A stretch of 64,000 bases of DNA from CBDAKK01 sp965196605 (GCA_965196605.1 CBDAKK010000008.1:868001-932000), one strand, 5' to 3'. Positions 25,209-34,916 are shown, counted from the first letter of the stretch. The notes: generated by a model not told the origin, from the letters alone. Made by a program: numbers and translations.

Positions 25209-25994
25209 GTGATTATAACAATAGATGGCCCTGCTGGTTCGGGCAAAACCACCACAGCGCGTTATTTTGCCTTACATTACAGGCTCAAACAACACGGAAA
25301 GCAGATTGTGTTTTCTTATATGAATTCAGGTTCATTTTATAGGGCTATTGCACTATGGGCGCTTGGTAAGGCTGCAGCCGATGATAATCTACCTTATGAT
25401 GATATAGATGTGGCGCACATTAACATTGATAGAGTACTTGCTCATACAAGGAGTGACTATGAAAAGGTAGTGCTAAGCTTGGAGTGGAGCCCCGAGGGGT
25501 GTTCTAGTGTGCTTGTGCAAAAGATGCTCGCCGAAGGAAGTAATAAAAACCATGAGGCTGTTGATATCAACAAGTACTTATATAGTCCACAAGTGAGTGC
25601 CTGTGTAGCGCAAGTATCGTGTTATGTTCCTTTGCGTGAGGCGCTTACAAAGAGAATGCAAGATATTTTGTCGCTTGACCATTGGATAGTTGAAGGTAGG
25701 GATGCGGGAACAAAGATTGCGCCAAAGGCTGTGCTTAAAATATACCTTGATGTAAGTGATGCAGTACGAACGACAAGACGCTATAGAGAATATGTCAATA
25801 TTTCTGAGAATTCCATGCTTTCTAAGCAAGATGTTAAAAAAGAAATTTTAGAACGAGATGCCATAGATAAAAATAAGGGTGAATACAGTCTGCGGATGGA
25901 CTCTGATACGCATTACATACAAGCCGATGTATATAGTATTGAACAAATTTGTGATACGATATATAATCTTTTAATAAGCGCTATACATCTCTAG
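25209..25994 (+). CDS. cmk: Cytidylate kinase
   Basis: Phosphorylates CMP/dCMP using ATP; 261 residues, slightly longer than usual (~225). P-loop GPAGSGKT at 7-14, NMP-binding YMNSGSFYRAIALWA, WIVEGRDAGTKIAPKAVLKIYLDVSD and the RYREY lid are present. It starts with GTG at 25209; a -10-like TATAGT at 25195-25200 (TTCCAA 18 bp upstream) leaves only eight bases before the start, another possible leaderless mRNA. In T. pallidum this domain is fused to ribosomal protein S1; here the two are separate genes 33 bases apart. Confidence 0.92.
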   Translation: MIITIDGPAGSGKTTTARYFALHYRLKQHGKQIVFSYMNSGSFYRAIALWALGKAAADDNLPYDDIDVAHINIDRVLAHTRSDYEKVVLSLEWSPEGCSSVLVQKMLAEGSNKNHEAVDINKYLYSPQVSACVAQVSCYVPLREALTKRMQDILSLDHWIVEGRDAGTKIAPKAVLKIYLDVSDAVRTTRRYREYVNISENSMLSKQDVKKEILERDAIDKNKGEYSLRMDSDTHYIQADVYSIEQICDTIYNLLISAIHL

Positions 25995-26027
25995 TAGAGT
26001 ATAAATTCTTTTCATTTAGGTATAACA

Positions 26028-27767
26028 ATGAGTGCACTTTCTCCTTCAAGTAATATTAATTCTATTCAAGATAATTCATCAATGGCTGGTGAAGATTTAG
26101 ATAAGCTTATCGATGAGAGTTTTAGACAACTTTACAACGCTGATAAGTTACGCCCCGGATCACTGGTGCAAGGAAAGGTCTTAGCAATAACAGAAGAAGA
26201 CGTGTTTCTTGATATTGGTGTAAAAGCGCAAGGTATTGTTCCTTTAAGTGAGTTTGAAGCCTCAGAAGTCCCTAAAGTGGGAAATGAGATTGACGTAGTG
26301 CTAGTGCGTAGAAATACCGATGGGGCACTTTTATCGTATACAAAAGCAAAAGAACACAAAACCCTCGAAAGTTTACGACATGCATTTAAGCATCAAATTC
26401 CAGTTCGGGCAAAAGTAATAGAGGCTGTAAATGGAGGCTTTACGGTTGAAATAGATAAGTCCTTTAAGGCATTTGTCCCTATTTCTCAAATTGACTCTGC
26501 GCATGTAAAGGAAGAAGATGCGAAAAATTATGTAGGCAATACCTATGAATTTATCATTCAAACCTTGTTTAAAAATAGATATCTGAATCCTACTCTTTCT
26601 CGAAAGCAGTTACTTACATCACAAGCGCTGATTGCCCGTGAGAAATTTTTTGAAGAAAAAAAGGTTGGTGATGTAGTTGAAGGCGTTGTGAAAAATTATG
26701 CATCCTTTGGTGTTTTTATTGACTTAGGGGGCTTTGATGGTTTATTGCATCAATCCGATATTAGTTGGGATAAATACAGCAAGCCTTCGGAATATGCTGA
26801 GCTCAACAAGAAAATACAAGTTAAGATAGTGAACCTTGACCATGAAAATAAAAAGATAAACCTTTCGCTTAAAGCAATGAAGCCAGACCCGTGGATGTCA
26901 ATAGAGGAAAAATATTCAGCGGGCGATTTGGTGAAAGGCAAGATCACAAAAGTAGTATCGTATGGTGCCTTTATTGATATTGAAGAGGGAGTTACCGGGT
27001 TTGTGCATGTCTCTGAAATGTCGTGGGAGCGAAAGATACACCACCCCAAAGAAGTAGTCTCGCTTCATAGTTTTGTTGAGTGTAAGGTGCTTTCTATAGA
27101 CAAAGGTAATAAGCGAATTGCTCTTGGAATAAAGCAAGTTCACAAAAATCCATGGGATACCATAGAGACTACGTACCCCATTGGGCTGAAGATAACCCTC
27201 CCTGTGAAAAGAGTGATGAAGGGTGGCACCGTGGTAGAGTTTCCTGAAGGCTTTACCGGATTTATTCCGGGTTCTGAGTACACATGGAAGAAAGAACACA
27301 CCAACCCAACAAAGGTTGGCATGGAGGTTGAGAGTAAAATAATAGGATACAAGCGTGACAGAAATGAGATTACGCTTAGTATAAAACAATTAGACTCTAA
27401 TCCTTGCGAGAATTTTGCTAAAAAGTCAGTCGTTGAAGGTGAAGTAAATTCAGTGACGGACTTTGGTATTTTTGTGAAACTCAACGGCGATGTAGAGGGG
27501 GTCATCCCTAAAAGTCTATGTTTTGATCCGCATGAACACAGTTCATTTGAAGAAGTGCGTTCAAAGTTTAAAGGGGGTGACACAATTCAAGCACTTGTTA
27601 AAGAGGTGCAAGCTCATTCTCAGAAAATTGTCTTGTCAATACGAGATATAAAGGAAATGTCGTCAAAACAAGAAATTGAAAAGCACATGATAGGGCATGA
27701 TGCTGAGCATCACGTTTTTAGCATTGGGGATGCTATTAAAAATAATGTGGACACCTCTAAAACGTAG
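26028..27767 (+). CDS. rpsA: 30S ribosomal protein S1
   Basis: Large RNA-binding ribosomal protein that brings mRNA to the 30S subunit; 579 residues with six S1 (OB-fold) domains. Repeats are recognisable by G-x-V-x-x-[IV]-x-x-[FY]-G-x-F-V-x-[IL] cores, for example GDVVEGVVKNYASFGVFIDLGG, GDLVKGKITKVVSYGAFIDIEE and EGEVNSVTDFGIFVKLNGD. The first domains are more divergent, as usual. ATG 26028 is the start; a short AGG lies ten bases upstream. Lies between cmk and a degenerate sigma54-activator-like gene, all on the plus strand. Confidence 0.95.
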   Translation: MSALSPSSNINSIQDNSSMAGEDLDKLIDESFRQLYNADKLRPGSLVQGKVLAITEEDVFLDIGVKAQGIVPLSEFEASEVPKVGNEIDVVLVRRNTDGALLSYTKAKEHKTLESLRHAFKHQIPVRAKVIEAVNGGFTVEIDKSFKAFVPISQIDSAHVKEEDAKNYVGNTYEFIIQTLFKNRYLNPTLSRKQLLTSQALIAREKFFEEKKVGDVVEGVVKNYASFGVFIDLGGFDGLLHQSDISWDKYSKPSEYAELNKKIQVKIVNLDHENKKINLSLKAMKPDPWMSIEEKYSAGDLVKGKITKVVSYGAFIDIEEGVTGFVHVSEMSWERKIHHPKEVVSLHSFVECKVLSIDKGNKRIALGIKQVHKNPWDTIETTYPIGLKITLPVKRVMKGGTVVEFPEGFTGFIPGSEYTWKKEHTNPTKVGMEVESKIIGYKRDRNEITLSIKQLDSNPCENFAKKSVVEGEVNSVTDFGIFVKLNGDVEGVIPKSLCFDPHEHSSFEEVRSKFKGGDTIQALVKEVQAHSQKIVLSIRDIKEMSSKQEIEKHMIGHDAEHHVFSIGDAIKNNVDTSKT

Positions 27768-27790
27768 TGTGATTTTGTTTAAGCATTCAT

Positions 27791-29317
27791 ATGGATGTCG
27801 ACGTACAGAGACTGAAAAGAATTATAAATGCAACCCTCACTATAAACGAGACATATAATAATTTAGAAGTAGTTCTTCAAAAAATACTCCGTTCTCTTGA
27901 ATTTGTCTTAGAATGTGAGGCTGTAGCCTACATGGAATGTGGGGCACATGATGGCGAGCTTATTTGTCGTGTAGCAAGTGGTGCCTATGCGCATATGGCA
28001 GGTCTGAAGTTTGCTAAGAATCAAAGGAGCATAGCGCATAAAGTACTCCAAAATAAAAAAGCCGTAATAATAAATAACCATTCTGATATCCAAAGTTCTA
28101 TTTCAAGCGATGAATTATACGATCATTATAAAAATATCACAAGTGTGCTTGCGTTTCCATTATTCGATAATTCAAAACATTGTTTTGGATTTTTAGAGAT
28201 TTATAATAAGAAAAACGGTGTAAATTTTACCAAGGAAGACTTTGAATTGTGTTCCTTGCTTTCTCAACAAATAGAACAAAGTATATGCAATGCCTCATAT
28301 GTGGATTTTCTGACTACAAAAGTACAGACTATTCAAAATGAAGTTCTTGCACCCTTCCAGCTTGTCTATGCTAGTAAAGAAATGGGAGTGAAACTAACAC
28401 TTGCGCAGAAAATTTCTCAGTCTGAAGCTCCCATTCTTCTTACTGGTGAAAGTGGGGTAGGGAAACGCTTGCTTGCAAGGCAGATTCACAAATGGAACAC
28501 GGCACTCAATGGCCTGCCCATGGTAGTATCTTGTCTAGAACTTGTTAAAGCTACGCAAGGTAATGTTGAACATTTGCATACCTTGTTGTTTGGGCACAAT
28601 AAAACCAACTATAGTACTGGGCTTTTTTTTCAATCTGAACATGAAACTATTATTTTCTCAGAAATATCCATATTCCCATTGCGCATACAAGCAGCTATTT
28701 TACAATATTTTAAATATAAATCGGTGTCTTATAACTCTGAAAAAACTCATGTTGAGAGCCACAAGCGGGTAATTTTTACTAGCTCGCAAGATTTGGAAAC
28801 CATGGTCAGTGAGGGAACTTTTTTAGAAGAGTTGTATTTTCACATAAATGCGTTACATATCAGTATAGCGCCCTTGCATAAACGTCCTGATGATATTGTT
28901 GCAATTGCCCAGCATTACTTCCACAAGTATATTGACGAATTTCAAAAAGACATTACGCATGTTGACCCAGAGGTGTATCTACTACTAAAAAAATATGGCT
29001 GGCCGCATTCTGTAAGAGAACTTGTTGAAGTTGTATACCGCAGCACATTGCATTGTAAGGGACGTATCATCACGCGCGATGATGTCGCTTTTCATGCGCA
29101 TGTTGAGACTTCATATAACAATGAAGTTTCGCATACCACGACGCTTAAAGAGGCTATGGATAGCTTTAAAAGACAGTACATCTATCAAGCGCTGCTTAGC
29201 AACAATTGGAGTTACACCAAGACTGCCCGCATATTACAAATACAGCGCTCCTATCTTTCGCGTCTTGTAAAAAATCTTAATCTTAAAAATACAAATAATG
29301 CAGGTGTAGTATTATAG
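27791..29317 (+). CDS. Degenerate sigma54-activator-like protein (GAF-AAA-HTH)
   Basis: 508 residues with the domain order of a bacterial enhancer-binding protein: GAF sensor (residues ~20-165), AAA+ domain (~185-405) and a Fis-type helix-turn-helix at the end (WSYTKTARILQIQRSYLSRLVKNLNL). Walker A GESGVGK is kept at 219-225. Key parts of the engine are lost: the sigma54-contacting GAFTGA loop reads KTNYSTG after LLFGHN, the Walker B Asp-Glu is TIIFSE (Asp replaced by Ser), and the arginine-finger segment normally FREDLYYRL is FLEELYFHI. It therefore probably binds DNA and senses a ligand but does not hydrolyse ATP or open sigma54 promoters. Same strand as rpsA, 23 bases downstream. Confidence 0.82.
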   Translation: MDVDVQRLKRIINATLTINETYNNLEVVLQKILRSLEFVLECEAVAYMECGAHDGELICRVASGAYAHMAGLKFAKNQRSIAHKVLQNKKAVIINNHSDIQSSISSDELYDHYKNITSVLAFPLFDNSKHCFGFLEIYNKKNGVNFTKEDFELCSLLSQQIEQSICNASYVDFLTTKVQTIQNEVLAPFQLVYASKEMGVKLTLAQKISQSEAPILLTGESGVGKRLLARQIHKWNTALNGLPMVVSCLELVKATQGNVEHLHTLLFGHNKTNYSTGLFFQSEHETIIFSEISIFPLRIQAAILQYFKYKSVSYNSEKTHVESHKRVIFTSSQDLETMVSEGTFLEELYFHINALHISIAPLHKRPDDIVAIAQHYFHKYIDEFQKDITHVDPEVYLLLKKYGWPHSVRELVEVVYRSTLHCKGRIITRDDVAFHAHVETSYNNEVSHTTTLKEAMDSFKRQYIYQALLSNNWSYTKTARILQIQRSYLSRLVKNLNLKNTNNAGVVL

Positions 29318-29321
29318 GGCT

Positions 29322-30071
29322 ATGGACAGTAGAGTTTCTTTTTCTTTTGTAGATGTTTTAGATCGCATTAAGTATTACCTTCTTGCAGGAATTGGAATAG
29401 TGTTATTGGCGGTATCTGGCATATTATTTTATGTCTATAGTGCACAAGCGTACAGTGAAAAAGCAATGGTGTTGCTTGAGGCTGTAGGCGATGATTACAC
29501 AACGCTGCTTGAGCAATTGCAGAATGCTGAAGAAAACAAGACGGAGGACGCGGAGGATGCTACGGATGAGAAAGATAGCAAGCCTACGCAGGAGTCTGTT
29601 CTAGCCTCTTTGAGCGAAGTAATAGCTACCTATCCTAAATCATTTGCTGCTCAAAAAGCGCAGGTGCAGTCGGGTACTATATTCTTGCATGGAAAAGAGT
29701 ATGAAAAGGCGCGCGATATGTTTTTTGCAGCGGCTACGCGGCGTAGCAAAACGTACTTAAACCCCATTGCGTATTTACATGCTGCGATTGCTCAAGAAGA
29801 CATAGATGTAACCTCGGCTAATAATAGTAGCACCAAGGCTGTGGAGTATTATCAAAGCATAGTCGATCTATACCCCAAAAGCATTGCAGTAGCCCATGCA
29901 TATTTTTCGTTAGGGCGACTTGCTGAGCAGAGTACCGATGAGGAGTCAAAAAGGCTAGCACGTGCGCGTAGCTATTATAAAACGCTTGTTGAGAACAATC
30001 AGTTTCGTGATAGTCAGTGGGCTGCACTTGCACAGAGTAGGCTTGTGGTTCTAGATTCTCAAGAACAGTAA
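29322..30071 (+). CDS. Membrane-anchored TPR protein
   Basis: 249 residues: one N-terminal membrane helix (YYLLAGIGIVLLAVSGILFYVY, about 18-41), an acidic low-complexity linker (NKTEDAEDATDEKDSKPTQE), then TPR-like repeats (SGTIFLHGKEYEKARDMFFAAA, KAVEYYQSIVDLYPKSIAVAHAYFSLGRLAEQ). The layout resembles YfgM/BamD-like periplasmic TPR proteins, but no specific family can be claimed. ATG 29322 starts four bases after the preceding stop, with AGGG just upstream, so it is coupled to that gene. Confidence 0.72.
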   Translation: MDSRVSFSFVDVLDRIKYYLLAGIGIVLLAVSGILFYVYSAQAYSEKAMVLLEAVGDDYTTLLEQLQNAEENKTEDAEDATDEKDSKPTQESVLASLSEVIATYPKSFAAQKAQVQSGTIFLHGKEYEKARDMFFAAATRRSKTYLNPIAYLHAAIAQEDIDVTSANNSSTKAVEYYQSIVDLYPKSIAVAHAYFSLGRLAEQSTDEESKRLARARSYYKTLVENNQFRDSQWAALAQSRLVVLDSQEQ

Positions 30072-30083
30072 GAATATAGACTC

Positions 30084-30941
30084 ATGAATACACGTATTAC
30101 TACAGTGCAAAGCTATAGTACAAAGGTTGTGTGTAGAATTTCTGTGCAGTATATTTTTTATGCGCTTTTGTGCATTTCCAGCCTTGTTTTTTTTAGCTGT
30201 GGCATGAAAGACACCATTGCATTAGCACCCGCAAGTATTTCTGGAGATTCGCCGGTTGGGTGGGCACGCGTTAGTCATAATACTGCAAATACCGTTCAGT
30301 CCTTTAAAGGCTACGATATTTATTATAAACTTTATAAAACAGGGGATACCAGCACTATAAATTCCGACAAGAATTATATAACCGATTCTACACGCGTGCC
30401 ATCTCGAAGTACTTTAACGACTAAAAAGTTCAGATTAGTGAAGCGCTTCAATCAAACATCAGAAACAATGGTTTCTGCGCAGACTCCGCACATAAAGCCT
30501 GATAGCAGAAAGCTTTCAGAATCCTACACGGTGTATATAGACTTTTCTAAAGCTGGCACATACAGCCCACTCCGTAGTAGTGGGGGCACAAAAAAAATAA
30601 GTGATGCTGAATATGAATCAAGCAATGATCAATATTATAAAATGCTGTTTATAACCTACAATAAGGACACTGTTCAGCGTATAGAGTATTTAAAGCGTGA
30701 TACGGGCTCAAACACTACTAAGGATTTTTTTGAATTTAAGGATGGCAGCTATCGGTATTCGGCTGATAATGATGATATCAAAGATATGATAGGAAAAGAA
30801 TTTGATAGGGCAAAAAATGCAAAGCTTAGCATAGTTTTTGCCGTCATTCCTTATGGAATAGATTTTGCACAAGCGCAGGTTAGTTATGGTGCCGTTGTCA
30901 TGACAGGCGCCTTGGAACTCGACTACCAAAGCACACCGTAA
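30084..30941 (+). CDS. Putative lipoprotein, unknown function
   Basis: 285-residue protein with a long N-terminal region, then a hydrophobic stretch FYALLCISSLVFFSC; the Cys at about residue 39 is a plausible spirochaetal lipobox (LVFFSC). The mature part begins GMKDTIALAPASISGDSPVGWARVSHN and is rich in Ser, Thr, Tyr and Lys with beta-type patterning, ending in a possible fibronectin-like or carbohydrate-binding domain; I do not recognise it. Third gene of the run from 27791. Converges on the MFS gene on the other strand; no clear terminator is seen in the 33-base gap. Confidence 0.7.
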   Translation: MNTRITTVQSYSTKVVCRISVQYIFYALLCISSLVFFSCGMKDTIALAPASISGDSPVGWARVSHNTANTVQSFKGYDIYYKLYKTGDTSTINSDKNYITDSTRVPSRSTLTTKKFRLVKRFNQTSETMVSAQTPHIKPDSRKLSESYTVYIDFSKAGTYSPLRSSGGTKKISDAEYESSNDQYYKMLFITYNKDTVQRIEYLKRDTGSNTTKDFFEFKDGSYRYSADNDDIKDMIGKEFDRAKNAKLSIVFAVIPYGIDFAQAQVSYGAVVMTGALELDYQSTP

Positions 30942-30974
30942 TGAATATAAATCTTGGGGTACAAGGTACTTCTT

Positions 30975-32234
30975 TTAATCAATGCTTGTATGCTTAGATT
31001 GATTCTTGAGCCAAGCAGCCGTCACAAAAGACGCAAGCATTGCTATGCTCGTAAGCGTTAAGATTATCAGTAAAAAGTCGTATTCTTGCTTGCTCATGTA
31101 CCATGAAAATGCTGCAAGGCTTGGGGCAAGAGCTTGCATAATTTTGGCTGGTATGTTCATCATGCCATTTATGGCCCCATAGGAATGCTTGGTAAGAAAT
31201 TCTAGTACTGCCGTGCCTTTGAGAATAGTCATAATTCCGCTTGCTGCTCCAAAGGCTATAGCGAGGGGAATAATAAACCCTAGTTTTGTGGGAAGAAAGG
31301 TGAAAGCAGAAAATGTTAAGGGAAATAGAGCTATGGTAATAACGCCTATATAGGTAATGCTTTTTGTTGCTAATATTTTTATGATGATTCTACCTGCAAT
31401 TTGCGCTGGACCAAGTAGTGCAAGAATCAATACCACATCTTTGTTTCCAAGCCCTTTGTGTAACAACAACGGATACAAGTGAAACCTAAACCCTGATGAA
31501 ATGGCAGCGTATAAAATAAATGTTATAAGTAAGACCCAAAACACTGGGCGTAGTAATGCCCAGCGCATAGAGTCTTTAGAGGATTTTTTCACATGTTTGG
31601 TAGTTTCATGTGCGCTGTGTTTGGGTAGCTTGTAATATATCGTTGCGCATATGAAAATGTTTATGAGCCCGAGAATCATTAACGTATTGCGCCATCCAGT
31701 GGCTTGAATTAAAAATTCTATTAATGGAATAAAAAGCGTACTAGCAAAGCCTCCCCATAAAGTAAGGGTGGTAATGTGGCGCTTGATTTCTTTTGTGTTT
31801 GAATAGTACTTGCTAATTACGGCAAAGGCTGCTTCATAAAGCGTGGTTGCGTGTAAGAGACCAATACCTGCAAATATAATATAGAACCAGAGTATGCTAT
31901 ACACTTGCGACCATGCAATACACAGTAAGCCCGCCAAAACCGAGCCTAGAGACATAAGGAGTCGCCCATGTCCTTTATCAATGGCTATGCCTACGGGAAT
32001 AGAAACGCCTGCAGAACATAAGAGTCCAATTGTCAAGGCTCCATAGATTGCTGGTTTTGTCCATGCTAATTCAGCGTTCATTGCAGTAGCCATTTGTGGA
32101 AAGCTGTAAAATAAGGTGCCCCATGAGCAAATTTGCCCGAGTCCGAATAAGCTTAAAAGATAGCCCCCTATCTTGGGGCTATCTAAAGATAGATTGACTT
32201 TCTCTTGGTGTTGTCGTAGAAATTGCTTTTGCAT
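30975..32234 (-). CDS. Major facilitator superfamily transporter
   Basis: 12-helix MFS carrier, 419 residues, closest in feel to the OFA (oxalate/formate antiporter) or monocarboxylate group: LFGLGQICSWGTLFYSFPQMATAM in the first helix, GIAIDKGHGRLLMSLGSVLAGLL as the 2-3 loop motif, and SYGAINGMMNIPAKIMQALAPSLAAF in the last third. Starts 12 bases after the upstream permease, so it is the last gene of the cysteine-rich operon. The substrate is unknown; co-transcription suggests a role in exporting the same toxic species or a derivative. Confidence 0.82.
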   Translation of the reverse strand: MQKQFLRQHQEKVNLSLDSPKIGGYLLSLFGLGQICSWGTLFYSFPQMATAMNAELAWTKPAIYGALTIGLLCSAGVSIPVGIAIDKGHGRLLMSLGSVLAGLLCIAWSQVYSILWFYIIFAGIGLLHATTLYEAAFAVISKYYSNTKEIKRHITTLTLWGGFASTLFIPLIEFLIQATGWRNTLMILGLINIFICATIYYKLPKHSAHETTKHVKKSSKDSMRWALLRPVFWVLLITFILYAAISSGFRFHLYPLLLHKGLGNKDVVLILALLGPAQIAGRIIIKILATKSITYIGVITIALFPLTFSAFTFLPTKLGFIIPLAIAFGAASGIMTILKGTAVLEFLTKHSYGAINGMMNIPAKIMQALAPSLAAFSWYMSKQEYDFLLIILTLTSIAMLASFVTAAWLKNQSKHTSID

Positions 32235-32246
32235 GATGTATCTACG

Positions 32247-33290
32247 TTACACGAAACCAAAAAAGAGACCGTAACCAGCTATAATTGCCATGCCAAAGAT
32301 TACCACTAAAAATGCAATGATCAGTGGGGTTTTAAACATGGATTTTAGTAGAATGACCTCTGTTAAACTCGCTCCAGCACTCCCAATAATTAATGCCATG
32401 ACAGCACCTATATTCATTCCTTTAGCCATTAATGCAGCACTCAATGGAATGACAGCTGATGCACGAATATACAAGGGGACTCCAATGATAGCAGAGATGG
32501 GGATGGAAAAGACGCTGTCATTGCCCGCCCATTTTATAATGAAATTTTCTGGTATAAAACCATAAATGATAGAGCCTATTGTAATACCGGCTAATAAATA
32601 TGGTAAGACTTTTTTGAAGTCTTTCCATGTGTGCTGCCAAATATCTCCCCAGCGTAATCTAACCTTTGATTGAGGCTGCTCACTACAAGATGAGCCACAA
32701 GAGGGTGTTTCTTCTTTATTATCACTTCCACAAGATGAGCTACAAGAGGGTTTTTCTTCTTTATTATCGCTTCCACAAGATGAGCCACAAGAAGACTTTG
32801 GTTCTTGTTTTTGTTCAAGAGACGATGGATCGCTTTTGTACCCCGTATCTTTTATGTATTTTTGAAAACCTAATTTTTTTAAAAGGTATCCGCCAACAAT
32901 TGAAACGAGTAAGGCTACTGAAAAATAATAGATGGCTATTTTAAGGCCAAATGTTACAATGAGTAACCCAATGACAATTGGATTCAATAAGGGACTAGCA
33001 AATAAAAATACCATCATTGGCCCAAAGCCAGCTCGAGCTTTTAATAACCCTTTGAGAAATGGAATTGTGGAACATGAACAAAATGGTGTTATTGCCCCCA
33101 ATAAGGCAGATATGATATATCCTTTTCCTTTTTTTTCACTCAAAATACTTTGAATTTTTTCGGGAGGTATATACGCTTGTAATATTCCAATAATGTAGCT
33201 GATGACTAAATATAAAACACTTAATTCAGCACCCAAAAACAAAAACATATGCAGCGCTGGTTTTAAACCTTCGATAATTAATTCGTTCAT
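32247..33290 (-). CDS. Permease with cysteine-rich cytoplasmic loop (ArsP/SO_0444-like)
   Basis: Eight- to ten-helix permease of the DUF318 superfamily, 347 residues. The first half contains ALLGAITPFCSCSTIPFLKGLLKARAGFGPMMVFLFASPLLNP with the conserved FCSCS, and the second half begins LPYLLAGITIGSIIYGFIPE. The middle loop (about 165-215) has three near-repeats of SCGSSCGSDNKEE, giving many Cys pairs likely to bind a thiophilic metal or metalloid. Family members export organoarsenicals (ArsP) or divalent metals. Its operon partners are a Cys-tailed flavoprotein and MFS carrier. AGGAG at 33302-33298 region precedes the start. Confidence 0.85.
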   Translation of the reverse strand: MNELIIEGLKPALHMFLFLGAELSVLYLVISYIIGILQAYIPPEKIQSILSEKKGKGYIISALLGAITPFCSCSTIPFLKGLLKARAGFGPMMVFLFASPLLNPIVIGLLIVTFGLKIAIYYFSVALLVSIVGGYLLKKLGFQKYIKDTGYKSDPSSLEQKQEPKSSCGSSCGSDNKEEKPSCSSSCGSDNKEETPSCGSSCSEQPQSKVRLRWGDIWQHTWKDFKKVLPYLLAGITIGSIIYGFIPENFIIKWAGNDSVFSIPISAIIGVPLYIRASAVIPLSAALMAKGMNIGAVMALIIGSAGASLTEVILLKSMFKTPLIIAFLVVIFGMAIIAGYGLFFGFV

Positions 33291-33317
33291 AATAAACTCC
33301 TGTGTTTTTAAAAATTT

Positions 33318-34799
33318 TTAACCACAACATGCGCTCGATACATGTTGTTTTTGAGATTTACAAGGGGTGTCACAATTTGTATTTTCATCAGAGGTAGATG
33401 ATGCATTACCATCACTGCTGCATGCATTGCCATTACCGCTACATGCATTATCATCCTGCTGCGCTGTACAACAACCACTAGCAGCTGGTGTATTATTATT
33501 CTGCCCTGCTGATTTTGAAGAACAAATTTCATCACCTTCGCATCCTTTACACACGCCTGTTTCTGGTAAGTTCAGTTCAATGATACGAGCCGCCTTGTGA
33601 TTACCAACAATTTCATCCGCAATTGATCGTACTTGCTCATAACCCGTAAGCATTAAAAATGCAGTAGATCTGCCGTAAGATTTCATACCCACCATAAAAA
33701 AGTTTTTATCGGGGTGTGAGAGTTCATCTACACCGTGGGGTTTTACTGTTCCACAAGAATGAAAATTAGAGTCAACGAGTGGAGCGAGAATTTTAGGTGC
33801 TTCCACTGCTGGATCAAGCGCTAATCGAACCTCACTGAGCATATGCAAATTAGGTCTAAATCCGGTATTCACAACAATGCTGTCAACTTTTACGCTGCGT
33901 TTTTCACCTTCAACAAGCGCGTCGAGCCGTAGTCTATCACCAATTTTTTCTATTCGTTCTATTTTTAATTCTTGAAGTAGCTCCAATGCCCCGTCATCAA
34001 TAGCCTTTTTAGCCGCTTGGCCAATAGCACCTCTAGCGGGCAACTCATCATTAATTCCACCCCCTAAAAGTTTTTCTATACCTTTACTACGCAATCCCCA
34101 TATTACTTTTGTATTTATATCCTCTTCCTTAAGCTTTAGTATGCCCAATGCACTACCAATTGCAGAGTGACCACCGCCTAATACCATTGTTGTTTTGCCT
34201 TTGTAAGTTGCTTTGTCTTTACCCTCTGCATGTGGTATGCCGTAGAAAATACGACTTTTATTTTCCTGTTCACCCAAAACAGGGAGTCCATCAACTCCAA
34301 TTGGGTTAGGGTTATGCAAAGTACCAGAAGCATCAATGACCCCATCCGCTTCAACTACATGTACAGTTCCATCAGATGCTTTGTAGTGAACCCTAAAGGG
34401 TACCTTATTACGTTCTTCTTGCAATCCATGTAGTTTGCTGTATCCCGCTTTACTAACCCCTATAACCTCGGCATTGTATTGAATGCGACCTTGTAGTTCC
34501 TCAAGTTGCGCTACTGGTTTGAGATATTGGTCAATAATTTCTCTACCCCTTGGTAAGTGTTCTAAATCAGCAGGTTCTTTCCATCCTTGTTTTTTAAGAA
34601 TTTCAGTCACCTTTATATCCATGACATACCTCCAAGGTGTAAATGCAGCAACGTGTTCCCAGCTTTCAATAGTAGAGCCCACGCTTGGGACTTTTTCAAG
34701 AATAAGTGGCTCTACCCCTCTTATTTTTACGTGCACTCCCGCTGAAAGCCCGGTAGGCCCTGCGCCAATAATAACAAATGTTTTTTTTGCCTTTTTCAT
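33318..34799 (-). CDS. FAD/NAD(P)-binding oxidoreductase with cysteine-rich tail
   Basis: ATG 34799 gives 493 residues and has GAGGAG eight bases upstream; the longer frame to 34904 would run through the operator. Two-dinucleotide-binding flavoprotein: FAD motif GAGPTGLSAG at 12-21, NAD(P) motif VLGGGHSAIGSA near 230, and DSIVVNTGFRPN. It resembles flavin monooxygenase/thioredoxin-reductase-like proteins found in metal or arsenic clusters (ArsO-like), but the reaction is not known. The last ~75 residues contain over fifteen Cys (CKGCEGDEIC, GCC, CDTPC, ACCG), probably a metal/metalloid-binding tail. First structural gene of the operon; preceded by two operator dyads. Confidence 0.82.
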   Translation of the reverse strand: MKKAKKTFVIIGAGPTGLSAGVHVKIRGVEPLILEKVPSVGSTIESWEHVAAFTPWRYVMDIKVTEILKKQGWKEPADLEHLPRGREIIDQYLKPVAQLEELQGRIQYNAEVIGVSKAGYSKLHGLQEERNKVPFRVHYKASDGTVHVVEADGVIDASGTLHNPNPIGVDGLPVLGEQENKSRIFYGIPHAEGKDKATYKGKTTMVLGGGHSAIGSALGILKLKEEDINTKVIWGLRSKGIEKLLGGGINDELPARGAIGQAAKKAIDDGALELLQELKIERIEKIGDRLRLDALVEGEKRSVKVDSIVVNTGFRPNLHMLSEVRLALDPAVEAPKILAPLVDSNFHSCGTVKPHGVDELSHPDKNFFMVGMKSYGRSTAFLMLTGYEQVRSIADEIVGNHKAARIIELNLPETGVCKGCEGDEICSSKSAGQNNNTPAASGCCTAQQDDNACSGNGNACSSDGNASSTSDENTNCDTPCKSQKQHVSSACCG

Positions 34800-34823
34800 A
34801 ATTATGCTCCTCATATTATTTTT

Positions 34824-34840
34824 ACATAGATCATCTATGT
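34824..34840. promoter_or_regulatory. Operator dyad ACATAGA-N3-TCTATGT, site 1
   Basis: Perfect 7-bp inverted repeat with spacer TCA, 25 bases before the flavoprotein start codon. On the minus strand TTAACA lies upstream, as at site 2. Confidence 0.75.
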
Positions 34841-34916
34841 ATTGTGTTAAATTTTTTAGCAGCATTTTTATTGCTACTACGATTGTTTGTATAATCCCTA
34901 ACAATGTACATAAGTT

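Noticed and set aside
33318..34904. Longer 528-residue form of the flavoprotein
   Set aside because: The extra 35 codons run through the operator dyad and the real ribosome site GAGGAG; ATG 34799 begins right at the FAD-binding fold.
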